The notes under the pieces were generated by a model. It saw only the letters and a list, made by a program, of their open reading frames with translations, did no database searches and had not been told where the DNA came from. 28,042 bases of DNA, from positions 50,581 through 78,622 of the forward strand of contig BEXV01001980.1 of assembly GCA_003118195.1 (NCBI GenBank), in the 5' to 3' direction. Shown here in pieces: positions 1 to 11,200 of the stretch (the first letter of the stretch is position 1; every line of letters starts with the position of its first letter). The position numbers and the translations under genes were made by a program. The DNA is from Hemicentrotus pulcherrimus. Its lineage: Eukaryota; Echinodermata; Echinoidea; Camarodonta; Strongylocentrotidae.

Positions 1-90
1 CAGGCTTCCTGAGAAATGAATGACATAGCTGATATTGGTTAGCTTGTATTTGATCCCATTCACTAATCTGTTGATTTGAATTGCTTTCAG

Positions 91-235
91 GCAAGTTTCT
101 GGAGCAGTAGATTACATGAAGTAACAGGAGTCATCTTGAATCAAGAAGGCCGTGTGATTCATGAACTGTTTGGCAAGTGGAATGAAGGTCTCTACTGCGG
201 TAGATCAGCATCAGCTAAATGTGTCTGGAGAGCAG
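91..235 (+). CDS. OSBPL3/6/7-like: ORP exon a: ORD domain segment with LFGKW motif
   Basis: The exon starts after a good acceptor (TTGCTTTCAG, ending at 90), reads in phase 0 and stops before the donor GTGAG at 236, leaving one base of a split codon. It encodes 48 residues including HEVTGVIL, LFGKWNEGLYCG and SAKCVWRA. In ORPs this strand-rich segment (EV.G.v....g...h.LFGKW.e..ycg....s..cvWr) forms part of the sterol/PIP-binding beta barrel. The upstream open frame from position 76 is intron and not coding. The intron that follows (236-702) is filled by GA, TA, GACA and GATA microsatellites. Confidence 0.9.
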
Positions 236-300
236 GTGAGATATGGATGGTACTCCGTGGAGAGAGAGACAAAGAGGCAGAGAAGAAGATGAATGAAAAA

Positions 301-335
301 CAGAAAGAGAGAGAGAGAGAGAGGGAGAGAAAATG

Positions 336-400
<65 letters not shown>

Positions 401-535
401 GAGAGAGGGGGAAGGGATGGAGAGAGAAAGAGAGAGTAAGAGAGAGACAGAGAGAGACAGAGATAGAAAGAGAGAGAGATAGAGATAGAGATAGAGAAAG
501 AGGTAGATAGATAGATAGATAGATAGAGGGGGTGG
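301..535. repeat. compound microsatellite (GA)n, (TA)n, (GACA)n, (GATA)n
   Basis: Within ORP intron a-b. GA runs occupy about 307-331 and 351-383, a short TA run about 335-350, GACA about 384-400, degenerate GA about 400-480, and GATA about 478-527. On the opposite strand this creates long Ser/Leu-rich open frames (192-593) that are low-complexity artefacts and not genes. Confidence 0.95.
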
Positions 536-702
536 GGGCAGAGTGATAGTGAGATACAGGACATAGACAAATTGACCAGTCACTAAATAACATTAATCAT
601 ATTAATTTCCCTAAGATAACACCTGCATTGATGTCAGCGATGCATATTTCCCATCAAACAGAGTTTAAAATGTCTAATTTATATCTTGTTTTCTCTTGAC
701 AG

Positions 703-829
703 CTTCCATGCCTTCAGATCATCAGATATACTATGGGTTCTCAAGGTTTGCCATAGAACTCAATGAATTAGACCATGAAAGCCAAGACTCTCTACCTCCT
801 ACCGACTCAAGATTCAGACCTGATCAGAG
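703..829 (+). CDS. OSBPL3/6/7-like: ORP exon b: ORD end with LPPTDSRFRPDQR
   Basis: The acceptor is TCTTGACAG ending at 702 and the donor is GTAAG at 830. The first two bases complete the codon split from the previous exon (Ala); the last two bases begin the Arg codon finished in the next exon. It encodes SMPSDHQIYYGFSRFAIELN followed by ELDHESQDSLPPTDSRFRPDQ. The YGF..FA.eLNEl and LPPTD.R.RPDQR signatures are highly conserved in ORPs. The 3' part of this exon plus its donor and the start of the intron are repeated twice more downstream (see the 135-bp triplication). Confidence 0.93.
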
Positions 830-1130
830 GTAAGATGCAAAGATAGATAGATAGAAAGATAGATAGATAGATAAATAGATAGATAGATGAATACTCAGTG
901 AATTAGACCATGAAAGCCAAGATTCTCTACCTCCTACCGACTCAAGATTCAGACCTGATCAGAGGTAAGATGCAAAGATAGATAGATAGAAAGATAGATA
1001 GATAGATAAATAGATAGATAGATGAATACTCAGTGAATTAGACCATGAAAGCCAAGATTCTCTACCTCCTACCGACTCAAGATTCAGACCTGATCAGAGG
1101 TAAGATGCAAAGATAGATAGAAAGAGAAAT
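758..1130 (+). repeat. 135-bp tandem triplication of half an exon plus splice donor and GATA intron
   Basis: Three copies start near 758, 893 and 1028. Equivalent landmarks are exactly 135 bp apart: C(A)ATGAATTAGACC at 761, 896 and 1031, and the donor GTAAGATGCAAAG at 830, 965 and 1100. Only copy 1 belongs to a complete exon. Copies 2 and 3 share the same two changes relative to copy 1 (AAT to AGT, and GACTCT to GATTCT). The intronic GATA tails of copies 1 and 2 look identical, which indicates recent duplication. Copy 3's tail diverges after about 20 bp. Confidence 0.95.
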
Positions 1131-1191
1131 ATATAGACAGATAGATAGATCAATAAATAGATTATAGATAGACAGATAGACAGACAGACAA

Positions 1192-1246
<55 letters not shown>

Positions 1247-1370
1247 TACAGACAGACATATAGATAGACAGATAGATGTAGACAGACAGTCAGATAGACA
1301 GACCAGCAGACAGATTGATGGATGGGTGGACGGACGGACGGATGGATTGTTTGATAGGTAGATAGATAGA
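1110..1370. repeat. GATA/GACA/GACG microsatellite
   Basis: GATA units at about 1111-1175 grade into GACA/AACA units at about 1170-1260, then mixed GATA/GACA, GGAC and GGAT units to about 1370. The minus-strand frames here (1077-1381) give repeated Cys-Leu-Ser-Val peptides and are not genes. Confidence 0.95.
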
Positions 1371-1466
1371 AATGAAATCAAAAAGTTCTACATAAGTGTT
1401 AGAAAATAGAGAGAGAGTGATGAATAAAGATATTAAAGTATGTATTATTTTTTCTTGTTGCATTAG

Positions 1467-1589
1467 ATTACTAGAAGAAGGTGATTTGAAGGGAGCTGAG
1501 CTTGAGAAACAAAGACTAGAAGCAATGCAAAGAGAAAGAAGAAAACTCAGGGAAGAACAAGGAATTGACTATCAACCTAGATTCTTCAG
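1467..1589 (+). CDS. OSBPL3/6/7-like: ORP exon c: charged helix after the ORD
   Basis: The acceptor is TTGCATTAG ending at 1466 and the donor GTATGT starts at 1590. The first base completes Arg of RFRPDQR and the last two bases begin the Arg of PRFFR. It encodes LLEEGDLKGAELEKQRLEAM, then QRERRKLREEQGIDYQPRFF. This is the long charged helix found in ORP3/6/7 (LEEG...A...K.R.E..QR.RR....E....PRFF). A continuous open frame starts earlier, at 1396, but that stretch is intron. Confidence 0.93.
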
Positions 1590-2032
1590 GTATGTATGAC
1601 CCATCAACTAAGGGGAAATTGTCTGAGAAACAAACAGTGAAGGCAATATTCCTGACAAAAATACCATCTTCTTCTGTGGATGTACATTGTACAAGGTGAT
1701 GGCAGCAATCTTTGTTGTCAGTGAAGTGAAATCTGTGAACTAAAAAAATTAACATTTTACTTTATATATTGCCTTATGTTATGTTTCAGTTATGTTAATA
1801 TTTCAAGTAGAGCTGATGTTTAAAAAATATACTTGTTTATGTTGTTAATTTGTGACTTCATTATTTCTAATTTTGTAATTTTTTTCAGATTAATTTTAAA
1901 CATTAATTGAATATACCTTTCTGCTTAGTGGTGTTAAATAAATTTTAACACAAAATGTAGGTGCATGTGTTACACAGCATTGTTCTTACGGACTTAATTG
2001 AATGGTTTGATTTTATTTCATTTGATTGGCAG

Positions 2033-2138
2033 ATTAAGTCATGAAGGAAAGAAGGAGAGATGGGTATGTAAGAATGACTACTGGGATCTCAAGAAAGATA
2101 CTGGATTCGCTACCTTGAAGTTTACTCAACTCTGGTAA
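2033..2138 (+). CDS. OSBPL3/6/7-like: ORP last coding exon and stop codon
   Basis: The acceptor TTGATTGGCAG ends at 2032. The exon encodes LSHEGKKERWVCKNDYWDLK then KDTGFATLKFTQLW and stops at TAA (2136-2138). Vertebrate ORP3/6 proteins also end W......Y...RKd.GF......LW immediately before the stop, so this is the true C-terminus. The TGGTAAGG around the stop resembles a splice donor, but family agreement favours the stop. Confidence 0.92.
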
Positions 2139-2590
2139 GGAACATTCCATTATGAGACAAGGAAGATCAAGCCATTCTACCACAGGGGTGTTCAAGATCA
2201 GGTTAAGAATGGCAGACTGAGACAGGGAACCACCGCTGGAAGGATTGCACCATTCTGATATAGGGGTGTCCAAGATCACCCTAGGAGGGTAGACTTATTT
2301 TGTGCAAGGATAGGTAATCAGCATTGGAAGGTAGTTACTCTAACCTAGGGGTGTTGATGTTCACCTGAATGATGGCGGGGTCATTCCTTTCTAAGACACG
2401 TAACTAATACTGGAATGATCACACCATTCTGATATAGGGGTGTCCAAGATCACACTAAGTATGGTAGGCTCATTCTATTCACAGCTGGATGGATCGCACT
2501 ATTCTGATATAGGGGTGTCCAGGTTCACCCACCTGCAGGTAGGATCATTCCAGTGGTAGACATACAGAGACTCCAGGATACACACTGGAA
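2139..2590 (+). repeat. degenerate tandem repeat in ORP 3' UTR (about 75-88 bp unit, about 5 copies)
   Basis: The block begins directly after the stop codon. Copies begin near 2173, 2250, 2338, 2425 and 2500, each with a core like ATTCTGATATAGGGGTGTCC followed by AAGATCACC, a GGTAGGCTCATTC-like segment and a CTGGAAGGATCGCACC-like end. A partial copy precedes the first. Copies 2, 4 and 5 share the clearest core and copy 3 is the most diverged. Because it lies just after the stop codon it is probably transcribed as 3' UTR. Confidence 0.8.
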
Positions 2591-5265
2591 ATCAACTACA
2601 TGTACATATGAAATCTCCTTCCTAAATGTATGTTGTTTTATTAACTCTTGCAGGGTCTGGGTTTGTGTATTTTGCTCGTAATTTAGAGTCATTTTTTGGT
2701 GTAGTTGATCATAGTATTATGTGAACGAAGGACAGTGCAAATCAATGTGTAAGGTGTAACAGCCTAGGGTATCGTCTATTGGGATGAGCGAGTAAGAAAC
2801 ATCAACATAGATCTATATGTCTTTGATGTAGGCATTAGAAGAAGGTATTGAAACTGCCCTAGATTTATTTCTTGAAAATGTTTGTGACTCTGTCCATGAC
2901 AGTGAGCTGGACCATATTCTCTAGTTTGGTATTTCCGATGGGATGATTTAGTGAGGTTGGTATAAATCCCATTTGGGTCAATGTATTCTAGACTAATGCA
3001 TTGATTAATTCATATTTGCTGGATTCTTGTTTGAAATGTGGAATCATTTATTTTCAAACAACTGGTGATTCCATCCAAATCCTTATCAAGAAACGTCCCA
3101 AGCACCTGTAAAATTAGATTGCACTGTATCACGTTGTCCTGTCGCACATGTAAGTGTCATGTAAGGAAGCATGTGGTTTCTTAAGTCAATGGTGATCACT
3201 TTCTTTGCTTGATGGGATAATGTAGATAGTGCGTTTTCATCAATGGTGTATAGTTAAGTAACAAATGACATTAGGTTCAGTTTATCTCTGCTGTTAGTAT
3301 AGTAGGTCCAAAGTTGATTACCAGGTATCAAATTTGCACTAAATTTACAGATACAATTATCCTCTCCTGTAATTTGAAATGTTATAATCCCTTTTCCCTT
3401 CTACAATAAAGTGACATTTACAATCTTAAGTTAAATTTGGTTCATAGTAAAGAAAATAGTGAAATTTAAAACTATTTGTTGAGATTATAATTGTTATACC
3501 GGTAGTTGAATTCCATCCCGTACCATACAGTGCCATTAAACACTCCTATGAATGATGTTTTCTCTTTATTTATCCTACACTTTCCAATCTTTGTTAGGAT
3601 CTCTATTGTTTCAGGATACATGGTTTTAAATTGTTTACTGTACATTTTGTCAAACATGGTATACACATATTTCTTAGTACACCTGTACTCTTTGAATTAC
3701 TTTCCTATACATGTATATAGTTAAGTTTATACATATGCACGTATGTAATTGAGTATTACTGATGTCCGAAACCTTGTAATAACTTCTGGACATCCAGCGA
3801 TTTCATATCTTGTATGAAGTCAAAAGAATACAGTCTTGAATTTTGTTCAGAGGTGGGAGGGTGGGTAGCAATTTCAATGGTAAAATAGGTTTCCTTTATG
3901 AATCATAACTTCTTTATTTCTCTTCATTCTCTCTCAATTTAGCTCTGTCTCATGGTGTTTTTTAAATTTCTTTTAAAAGAATTTATTATTAAACATTTTC
4001 ACAAATGCAACTATAGTCTATAAGTCTCCCTTTTATATTGCATCTTCTGTCCATCTATCAGTTATCTTGTGCTGTGCTTGTTTCTATCTATTTAAGCTTT
4101 CATTGTCTTTGTGTGAGAAACGAGGGACGTTGACAAAAGTCCAAGCAGAGCTGAAAGAAAATAATCATTCTGGAGTTATTTTATGATTGTCTTGCTTTTC
4201 AAAAAATTATTGTCTTTATTTTATTAATCGTATATATATTGTATTACTACATGTATGAACTTTTTATACCAACATATCCGTATGATTTATATTTATATGC
4301 ATTTATACAAGATTTTATGTAGGATTATAAATGAGGGCAAGAACAGTGTATACCATGATATGATGAGTAGGGATGTTAGAGGGTTATGACGTTATATTGT
4401 ATACATGGAGGTAAAAACAGCACCATTGGCACGTCCAGGCTATTTTGTCCCATACATTGCATTACTTTTCTTTGAAATAAAGTAATAATTACAACATATT
4501 GAAGAAAATCCAAACTTATGGATTCTATTTCAATAAATTTGAATTAAATTGAATAACATGGCCGCCCACATCTAAGATATGAGTGTATCTGATGACTGTA
4601 TCGAGCTGACAGCCTTACTAGAAATTGAATCTGACAAAACTTTGAATGTTGTTGTTGTATTTAGCGTGACATGGCAATCAGTCTATTATCATATATCAAA
4701 TAGAATGAGTGATCTGCTTAAATGTCAATTTATGTTCACAATTCTGTCATGGAATTCAAGAATATTTGGTACCATATTGGGACATACATTGTACTTGCCT
4801 GTGTCTCATGATTGTATTCGTTTGAGAGTATTACGCTATAATATATAATGTAAGATAGCAACTTAAAAACAGTAAGACATGTGCTAGATGTGATCACTAC
4901 GAGTGTAGTCTGCTGGCATTATTTGATGTATTACTTCTTTTAGCTTCATGTAACACTAAACTTGAATTATACCCTTTAAATGTACTTGTTGCATTATATA
5001 TCTTGAAAAGTTTTATTGAAGTTTGTGGCTTATAGCACAGTAACAACTACCTATATAAACTAAAACAGAATTGACTTTCTCTCTGTAAAAATATGTTCAA
5101 TGATTATGTCAAATTTTTCTTTGCGTATGTACCAAAAACATAAGTCAAAACCAAACATAAGGGGCTAGTTCATCCTTTTACAGAGCAGATAAAGAAATAA
5201 AATTACTTTGATTTAAAAATAAGTACAATATGGCTTTATGCACAATCGCCTGTCTGATTATCAAG
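2591..5265. other. AT-rich intergenic / 3' UTR, no gene seen
   Basis: I see no exon with recognisable protein similarity on either strand. Short open frames at 3472-3724 and 4579-4848 encode no recognised motif and lack neighbouring splice-supported exons. Part of this stretch is probably ORP 3' UTR. Confidence 0.6.
3405..3410 (+). promoter_or_regulatory. candidate polyadenylation signal AATAAA
   Basis: AATAAA in the downstream region of the ORP gene, about 1.27 kb after the stop. Other AATAAA hexamers occur downstream (near 4476, 5193 and 5755), so the site actually used cannot be chosen from sequence alone. Confidence 0.25.
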
Positions 5266-5269
5266 ATAA

Positions 5270-5512
5270 TTATGATTGGAATTACAAATTTTGAAAACCG
5301 TTTACCAAATGGTTTTCATAACACTACAGTCTATTGGGGAAAAGGAGTATGGTAAAACCGGTCACTCAAAGTTTTTTACTTTTTTGAGGCACTTCTTGAT
5401 CATTTTGAAGGGCAATTGTTTTAGGGCTTCAATATTACACCATATCACAGACACTGATAGCACGTAGGGTCGTGTTTCTCAGATTTAACATTGTTAAACA
5501 ATCCATTTAAGT
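5270..5512 (+). repeat. dispersed repeat, copy 1
   Basis: This segment is similar to the reverse complement of about 21733-21966. Shared blocks include GATTGGAATTACAAATTTTG, TTCATAACACTACAGTCTAT, GCACTTCTTGATCATTTTGA and TTCAATATTACACCATATCA. The match also continues past the TTTAAC site at which a second element is inserted in the other copy. The open frame at 5276-5467 lies inside the repeat and is not considered a gene. Confidence 0.9.
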
Positions 5513-6557
5513 CATTTGTTGACTATTTAAGATATGTAAAATGCAGGGATGCAGGGAAGTATATCAGAGAGTGGCTGCCTGTATTAGAGTAGATATCTAC
5601 TATGAAGCATTCAGTAATCATATACATGTACCAAGATGTACTGCTTTCTTGTGCTGTTAAATGTTAATATCAGTACATTTATGAGATACTTGTATGTGTA
5701 TCCATTACAAACGTGTTACTGCTGCAAATAATTTGAAAGGCTAACAATACAAGCAATAAAGAGAAGATGGTTCGTACCAAATGAACTGTGTGAGTTCAAG
5801 AGTGTGTTTGTTATACCAACATAAAGTGTAGTAGTCAGCATTATAACATCTACATGTATTACATATGCCAGTCTTGCGTAGAAAGAAAAAAAATATATAG
5901 AAAGCCTAGTTGCCATGATAGATCAAAGGATTGGCCACCCTCTTTCATTTGACTTCAAAGTATATTTATATGTATTTCACTATCAAATGTCGCTATTATA
6001 TTCCAATTAGATTGGTAGTGATATTGTTTAGCTTTTATTTTATGGAGAAAAAAAAAGAGAATTTTTTGGATATTTTGCTCTTTTAAAAAGTTTAGTATTG
6101 TATTGATGGTGTTTAGTGTTTTGTTTTTGTTAAGAGGTCTACACATTTAGATGGACGGTTCTCTAGTTTATCATTGTTTGTCTGACATAAGGGCGAAAAA
6201 ACAAAAAAATTAAAAATTTTCTCAAATGTGAGATCTTACTGCTGAAGTGGTAAACTATCAATTTTCCTCAATATGGATTATGCACAGACAAGCAGACTGA
6301 AGTGTTTTGCATTGACGTAGTAACCTCAAACCTCAGAATACAAATTTAACATCCATTGTTAGCACATCCTGTTACAGGCTCATACCAGGCACACGATGAT
6401 AAGTTTAGAGATTCAAGTTTTAGTTGAAACTGAGTTGTTTTATGAATAGAAAATGGGTTATTCTTTGAATGGTGCGTAGAATCTTATGACTTCCCTCGTA
6501 TGATAGAATCATTAACATGTATGTGATATGATTTTTGAGAATGGAAGATAAGACGAC

Positions 6558-6591
<34 letters not shown>

Positions 6592-7778
6592 CAGATAATT
6601 TTAAGCCTCTTGTTCTGAAAGAGTGAAATTATTGCGAGATGTTAATCGTAAAATTTCTTTTATCATCATATGCCAATGTGTACGTCTTTGACCAATTCTT
6701 TTTTTTTTTTGTACATACTATCAATGCCAAATATGTTTCTGTAGATTGTTCAACTGTTAATTAATTGAAGAGACCTTAAATACATGAATACAGTAAATAA
6801 CCCTTGTCCTTAGTGCACCAATAATGTATTATCTGGTTGCAATTTCTCTCTGCTTTATTTCCTCAAATGTGTGGAGTATTATGATGAGGGTTTTAATTGG
6901 ATAATATGCTAGTTTGGGATGAGGATTAGTGTTAGGTGCATTGTTTAGTCTAGAATTGAAGTTAATACTTTGGTTTGTGTTGGGCAAGGACCTGTACATC
7001 AGCCTCTCATAGGATCTAGACATCAAATCTCCAAGACTTTCATTTCTTTCTTTGTTTATTGGAGCTGGTTAGGGTGCTAAATGCCAGTGAATTTCATTTC
7101 AAAGTTAGAAATGTAAAAATAAACAGTTGTCTGATCTTCATCTAAATTATACTTTGACTTTCATTGCACTTTACAACTCATTGTAATTCTAATGACTGTG
7201 ACAAATTTTGTGCAATTATCAGTTTTAGAAAGAAAATTAATTTGATATCAATTTACATGGTTAGAATTTCATGTATGTTGCTTTTTGTTTTAAAAACGAA
7301 ACCAAATTTTGCTTGCAAAATATGTCTTTTTAATCTCTGTGAACTCATATTTCCATGTTGTTTGCTGTGGTTTTTAAACATATGGTATTAGTTTCCAATT
7401 ATTAAATTGAAAAGTATTGCTTGACAATATTTGTGTTCATTTCACTTTCCTACCGGTACCCATCATACATGTATGTCATTCCTACAGTATATTGAAGATT
7501 GATAAGTTTGTATTGACCCAAGTTTATACAGTAAGTACTCAATGATGTTTCAGTATTGCCATCAGGTTAGGTGTGACAGCTGGTTTCCAACTTTCTTGGA
7601 CTGTTATTTTGTTGATTGTTGAAATATGAATTGTACATTTCATATGAACATATACTAAATGAAAAAAAGAAAATGAGGGAATAAAAAGGATGAAACTTAA
7701 ATAAAAATTGTACGTTGTAGTGTTTTATGTGATATTTGCTCTGGCAACGATTACTCGGGCTTTATTTCTTCAGAAGTA
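5513..7778. other. AT-rich intergenic, no gene seen
   Basis: No recognisable exon on either strand. It contains a TA dinucleotide microsatellite (about 6558-6592), a poly-T run near 6700 and several short open frames without recognisable motifs. Confidence 0.55.
6558..6592. repeat. (TA)n microsatellite
   Basis: About 17 TA units with one interruption. It is self-complementary and could extrude a hairpin. Confidence 0.95.
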
Positions 7779-7889
7779 CAAGGTTAGAGTTAGGTTGGGT
7801 TACAATAGGGCTTTAGGTTAGAATTATGCAAAGGGTTAAAGTTAGGAATTCGGTTAAAGTAGAAAATTGATTGCAGAGCAACAGTGTCA

Positions 7890-8273
7890 GTAGCCTCTTG
7901 TTGATCACCCTGGTACTGTTGGAGTCCAAAAATTCTGGCGAGCCAGAAAACTAGGCGCTTGCCCAGAGGGCCTTTTAACAAGTGATCTGAATTTCTTATG
8001 GTTTTCATTGTTAGGGGAATATTCCGACCCAACTGAAGTTTGGTGAAAATCATAATATTGAAATAATATTCTACCGTCCGGTGCGGATTTCCTCCATGAG
8101 AGAGAGTGAGACCGGCCACCTATCTCCAGGGGCTTTCATGCATAATTCAGTAGGAAATCTTTCTTATAAATACATAATTTGGATCACTTGTTAAGAGGCC
8201 CTCTTATCGAGCTCGCTTCACTCGCCAGAATTTACAGACTCCAACAGCGCCAGGGCCATCGACGAGAGGCTAC
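7890..8273. mobile_element. non-autonomous DNA element with long terminal inverted repeats
   Basis: The left arm starts GTAGCCTCT at 7890 and the right arm ends AGAGGCTAC at 8273. Reverse-complementing the right arm reproduces the left over roughly 110 bp, including CTGTTGGAGTC, ATTCTGGCGAG, GAGGGCCT and TTAACAAGTGATC. No transposase frame is present inside. The left flank (about 7779-7860) is a degenerate GGTTAG-type low-complexity tract. Target-site duplications are not clear. The 109-residue open frame on the - strand (7790-8119) falls mostly inside it. Confidence 0.8.
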
Positions 8274-11200
8274 GGTGGCAGATGCACGTGTCGTACAACT
8301 GGTTAAATAATGCACAAGATAAGTTTTTAAATGTTATCTAATTTTGTTATTTTATTCTAATAAAATCTTGTACAAACTTTGGTGACAATTATTTTGTACA
8401 GATTCACAGTAATCTGTACTAAATACACATACATTCTAAATGAACTGTTTTCATTACTGTTATCATCACATCTGGTGAGACAGATATTCCTTTAAACTTT
8501 TAAAAATCTTTTCAAACCTGATAAATTGAAATTCTTGATGTTTACTTGAAAAATCATGAGCATATCTTATTAGAATGCAATGGCAAAAAGGTAACATAGG
8601 CCATCCCTATCTGCAATTTACATGTATTTCAAGCAAAATTCACTGACAATCCAAAACCACATTGCCACTTTCCGTAGTATATATACCCAACATAAATAAT
8701 GAAATACAAATGAAATCCAGTTATACTGCTAAGCAGCCTATCTTAATAAAAATGATTTGACTTCAATCATCTGTGATTACCCACATCACAATCATAATTT
8801 GTATTTCCACATAATGATCAAATAGTTTGAGACATTACATGCAGACACAATGATTATGCTCATGACCTCTAAAAACCCTGTCAGATATTGCATGGGTATT
8901 ATCAACCAAAGAACCATAAGTGTTCAATGTCTTTGTGCTTCATAACATTAACTCATAAATGTACTGCTGATGGACTCGTTTTACTTCAGCAAGAGTGTTG
9001 AGCTGTACTATTTTCAGGTTCAGAAATTGCAAAATAGATTCTGTCCCATAACTTTGAATGCAGCACATCTGTTCACACAGGATGATACAAAAATATTTCT
9101 TGTAATAAGGCAAGCAAAAATAATATTAACTGCCTCACATTCATGTACATGTAAGTCGAGGGTTGAACATGTAGATTAATGCTTGCCAAGGGATGGTAGT
9201 GATAAGGCAGCGACTCTGACCTCGTACCTCTGGATCCATGGTCTGTGACCACAAAAACCCTAAGATATTCTACTTGTGATAAACTAATACATGACAAACA
9301 GATGACATTGCATATTGTTCAGGATAAGTGTGTTACAAACCCAGTCAGACCTAAGCACTATTAAGGTCTATGGTATCACCCCTGTGGTGAATATATTGCT
9401 GAATCTTAGTTCCTACATGTATGTATTATCTGGGGCAATGGGACATCAGTGTATAATACACAAGCAAAACAGATATGAAGAATAAATGGGATTTGTGCAT
9501 CACTAAAATTAATTTAGCGCATCATAATGCTGACAAAAGGAATAACTTACTATAAACTATAATAAATGACCGTACCGGTAAACGAAATGGCTGAACACAT
9601 CCATTTAAATATTATTTTCAAATGTGTTTTAGCCTCAGATTTCAACATGGCATGGATCAATGGACTTCAGACAATCCTCTTTCTCTAAAAGAAGATTATT
9701 ATTAATTGTGATTCCACTTCATAAAATAGTAGACATTGCTGATATACAAATATAAAATACAATCTCAAGGCAAAATGTGCATAACATGTGAATGATAACT
9801 TAGTAACAAGCAACAACAGATAACATTCATTTCTTATAACTATTTCCAATTTGATTTTTATATTCCAAATGGCACTGTGTAAAGACTAAAAACTATAGTC
9901 CATATTTCAATAAAATTGCTATTTCATTTCCTTAATTATGTACAAACTCTCTAGACTAAAAAAATTCAACAATAAAGTCTTCATCAGACTTGAATGAATG
10001 TGAACACATTGAAACATTTCAGATGTAAAAGTTTTGCTAACAAGATAATCTAATTATTTCTTGACTTTTTGTTTGTTTTCAACACCAAGAAGGTTAGCAC
10101 TTTGAGCACTTCAGACATAGACCTTCTTGTAACCTTTTAAAAGTACATCATATGATATGTATGAAGAATTAAAAAAACAGATTTATATTTCAAAATCAAG
10201 AATACTAACAAATATAGACATACTAAGCGTTTTGTCTAGCCCTCATCAGAGTAAATCGCAAGAATTAACAGAAAGCTGAAATCAGACACTATGAGCGGAA
10301 GCTATTAAAAGGCACCAAGCATTATTTTTCTGCATTCTTCGTGCCTTTAGCTTTCAGCTATATTGTCTGATTTTGGCTTCCTGTTCATTCTTGACCAGCT
10401 ATATGAGTGCAAGATGAAAAGCTCTAGTACGTCTCTATTCGTTGGTATGGTATGCATAACTCTTCAATGCAAGGGGACAATACAAAATACAATTTTCAAC
10501 AAAAAGATGAAAATTACATGGGCTTTAGGCACATCCAAGATTACATGTAGGATAAAAGTAAAACAATTAAAAAAAAAAACCCGTGGTGACATGTCACAGA
10601 TTGGGGTTCCATTAAAAAACTCATAAAACAGCCTTTTAATAACACTTGGTGTTAAGAGCAGGGCAGATCCATTTTTATTTCTATTTTCAATACAGGAGCT
10701 GACAGCGGAACAAAATTCTATTGCACTAAAAGCTGTCACGACAAGCTACTGCATCTCCAAAATATACACAAAATGAGCTCAACAAACAGGTCTAAAACTA
10801 TTTCACAGTAACAAAAAAATATTATATTTATATGACATTAAAGAGAAATGTACCTTGCATATATTGACACTGAATACAAACTCTAAAGAAACCCTGAGGA
10901 AATACAGATTGTAACAATAGTCTATTTGCAGGTTTATTAAAATCTCACTAAGAAAGGAATTTAGTGCCTTAACTACGTGGGAATTGGATGAAAGATTCTT
11001 ATCTTCTCATTCCTTGCTACTACTCTGTATGTCATTTTGTTTAAAATAATTGTTCAAATTCGTACCAAAGGTAATAATTTATTTTTGAACCCAGATATAT
11101 CAAGACCAATTCTTTGATCACTGGTAGACTACAATTTACACTTCTACCATGAAATGAGTGGACGATACATTACCGATAGTTAAGAAAATATACATGGAGT

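Larger units (their letters stand above)
91..2138 (+). other. OSBPL3/6/7-like: gene span: 3' part of an ORP3/6/7-type oxysterol-binding-protein-related gene
   Basis: Four coding exons (91-235, 703-829, 1467-1589, 2033-2138) join in frame through phases 1, 2 and 2 to give about 166 residues that match the C-terminal part of the ORD lipid-binding domain and the C-terminus of the ORP3/ORP6/ORP7 subfamily. These proteins move sterols or phosphoinositides at membrane contact sites, usually tethered to the ER by an FFAT motif and to other membranes by a PH domain. Those regions, and the EQVSHHPP signature, would lie upstream of this window. The assignment rests on the LFGKW, LPPTD.RFRPDQR, coiled LEEG...RRKLREE and terminal LW landmarks. 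The exact member (3, 6 or 7) cannot be decided; an invertebrate may have one gene for all three. Confidence 0.9.

Noticed and set aside
192..593. Three overlapping minus-strand open frames up to 133 residues
   Set aside because: They are Ser/Leu-rich translations of GA/TA/GATA microsatellite, repeated in all three frames; no codon or domain signal.
841..1130. Short regular repeats as a CRISPR array
   Set aside because: Eukaryotic GATA microsatellite and exon-derived 135-bp repeats; no spacer-repeat architecture.
1077..1381. Minus-strand Cys-Leu-Ser-Val repeat protein
   Set aside because: Translation of the GACA/GATA microsatellite; an artefact of period-4 repeats.
2131..2141. CTCTGGTAAGG as a splice donor extending the ORP gene
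   Set aside because: The family ends with Leu-Trp at exactly this point and TAA follows in frame; the donor look is coincidental.
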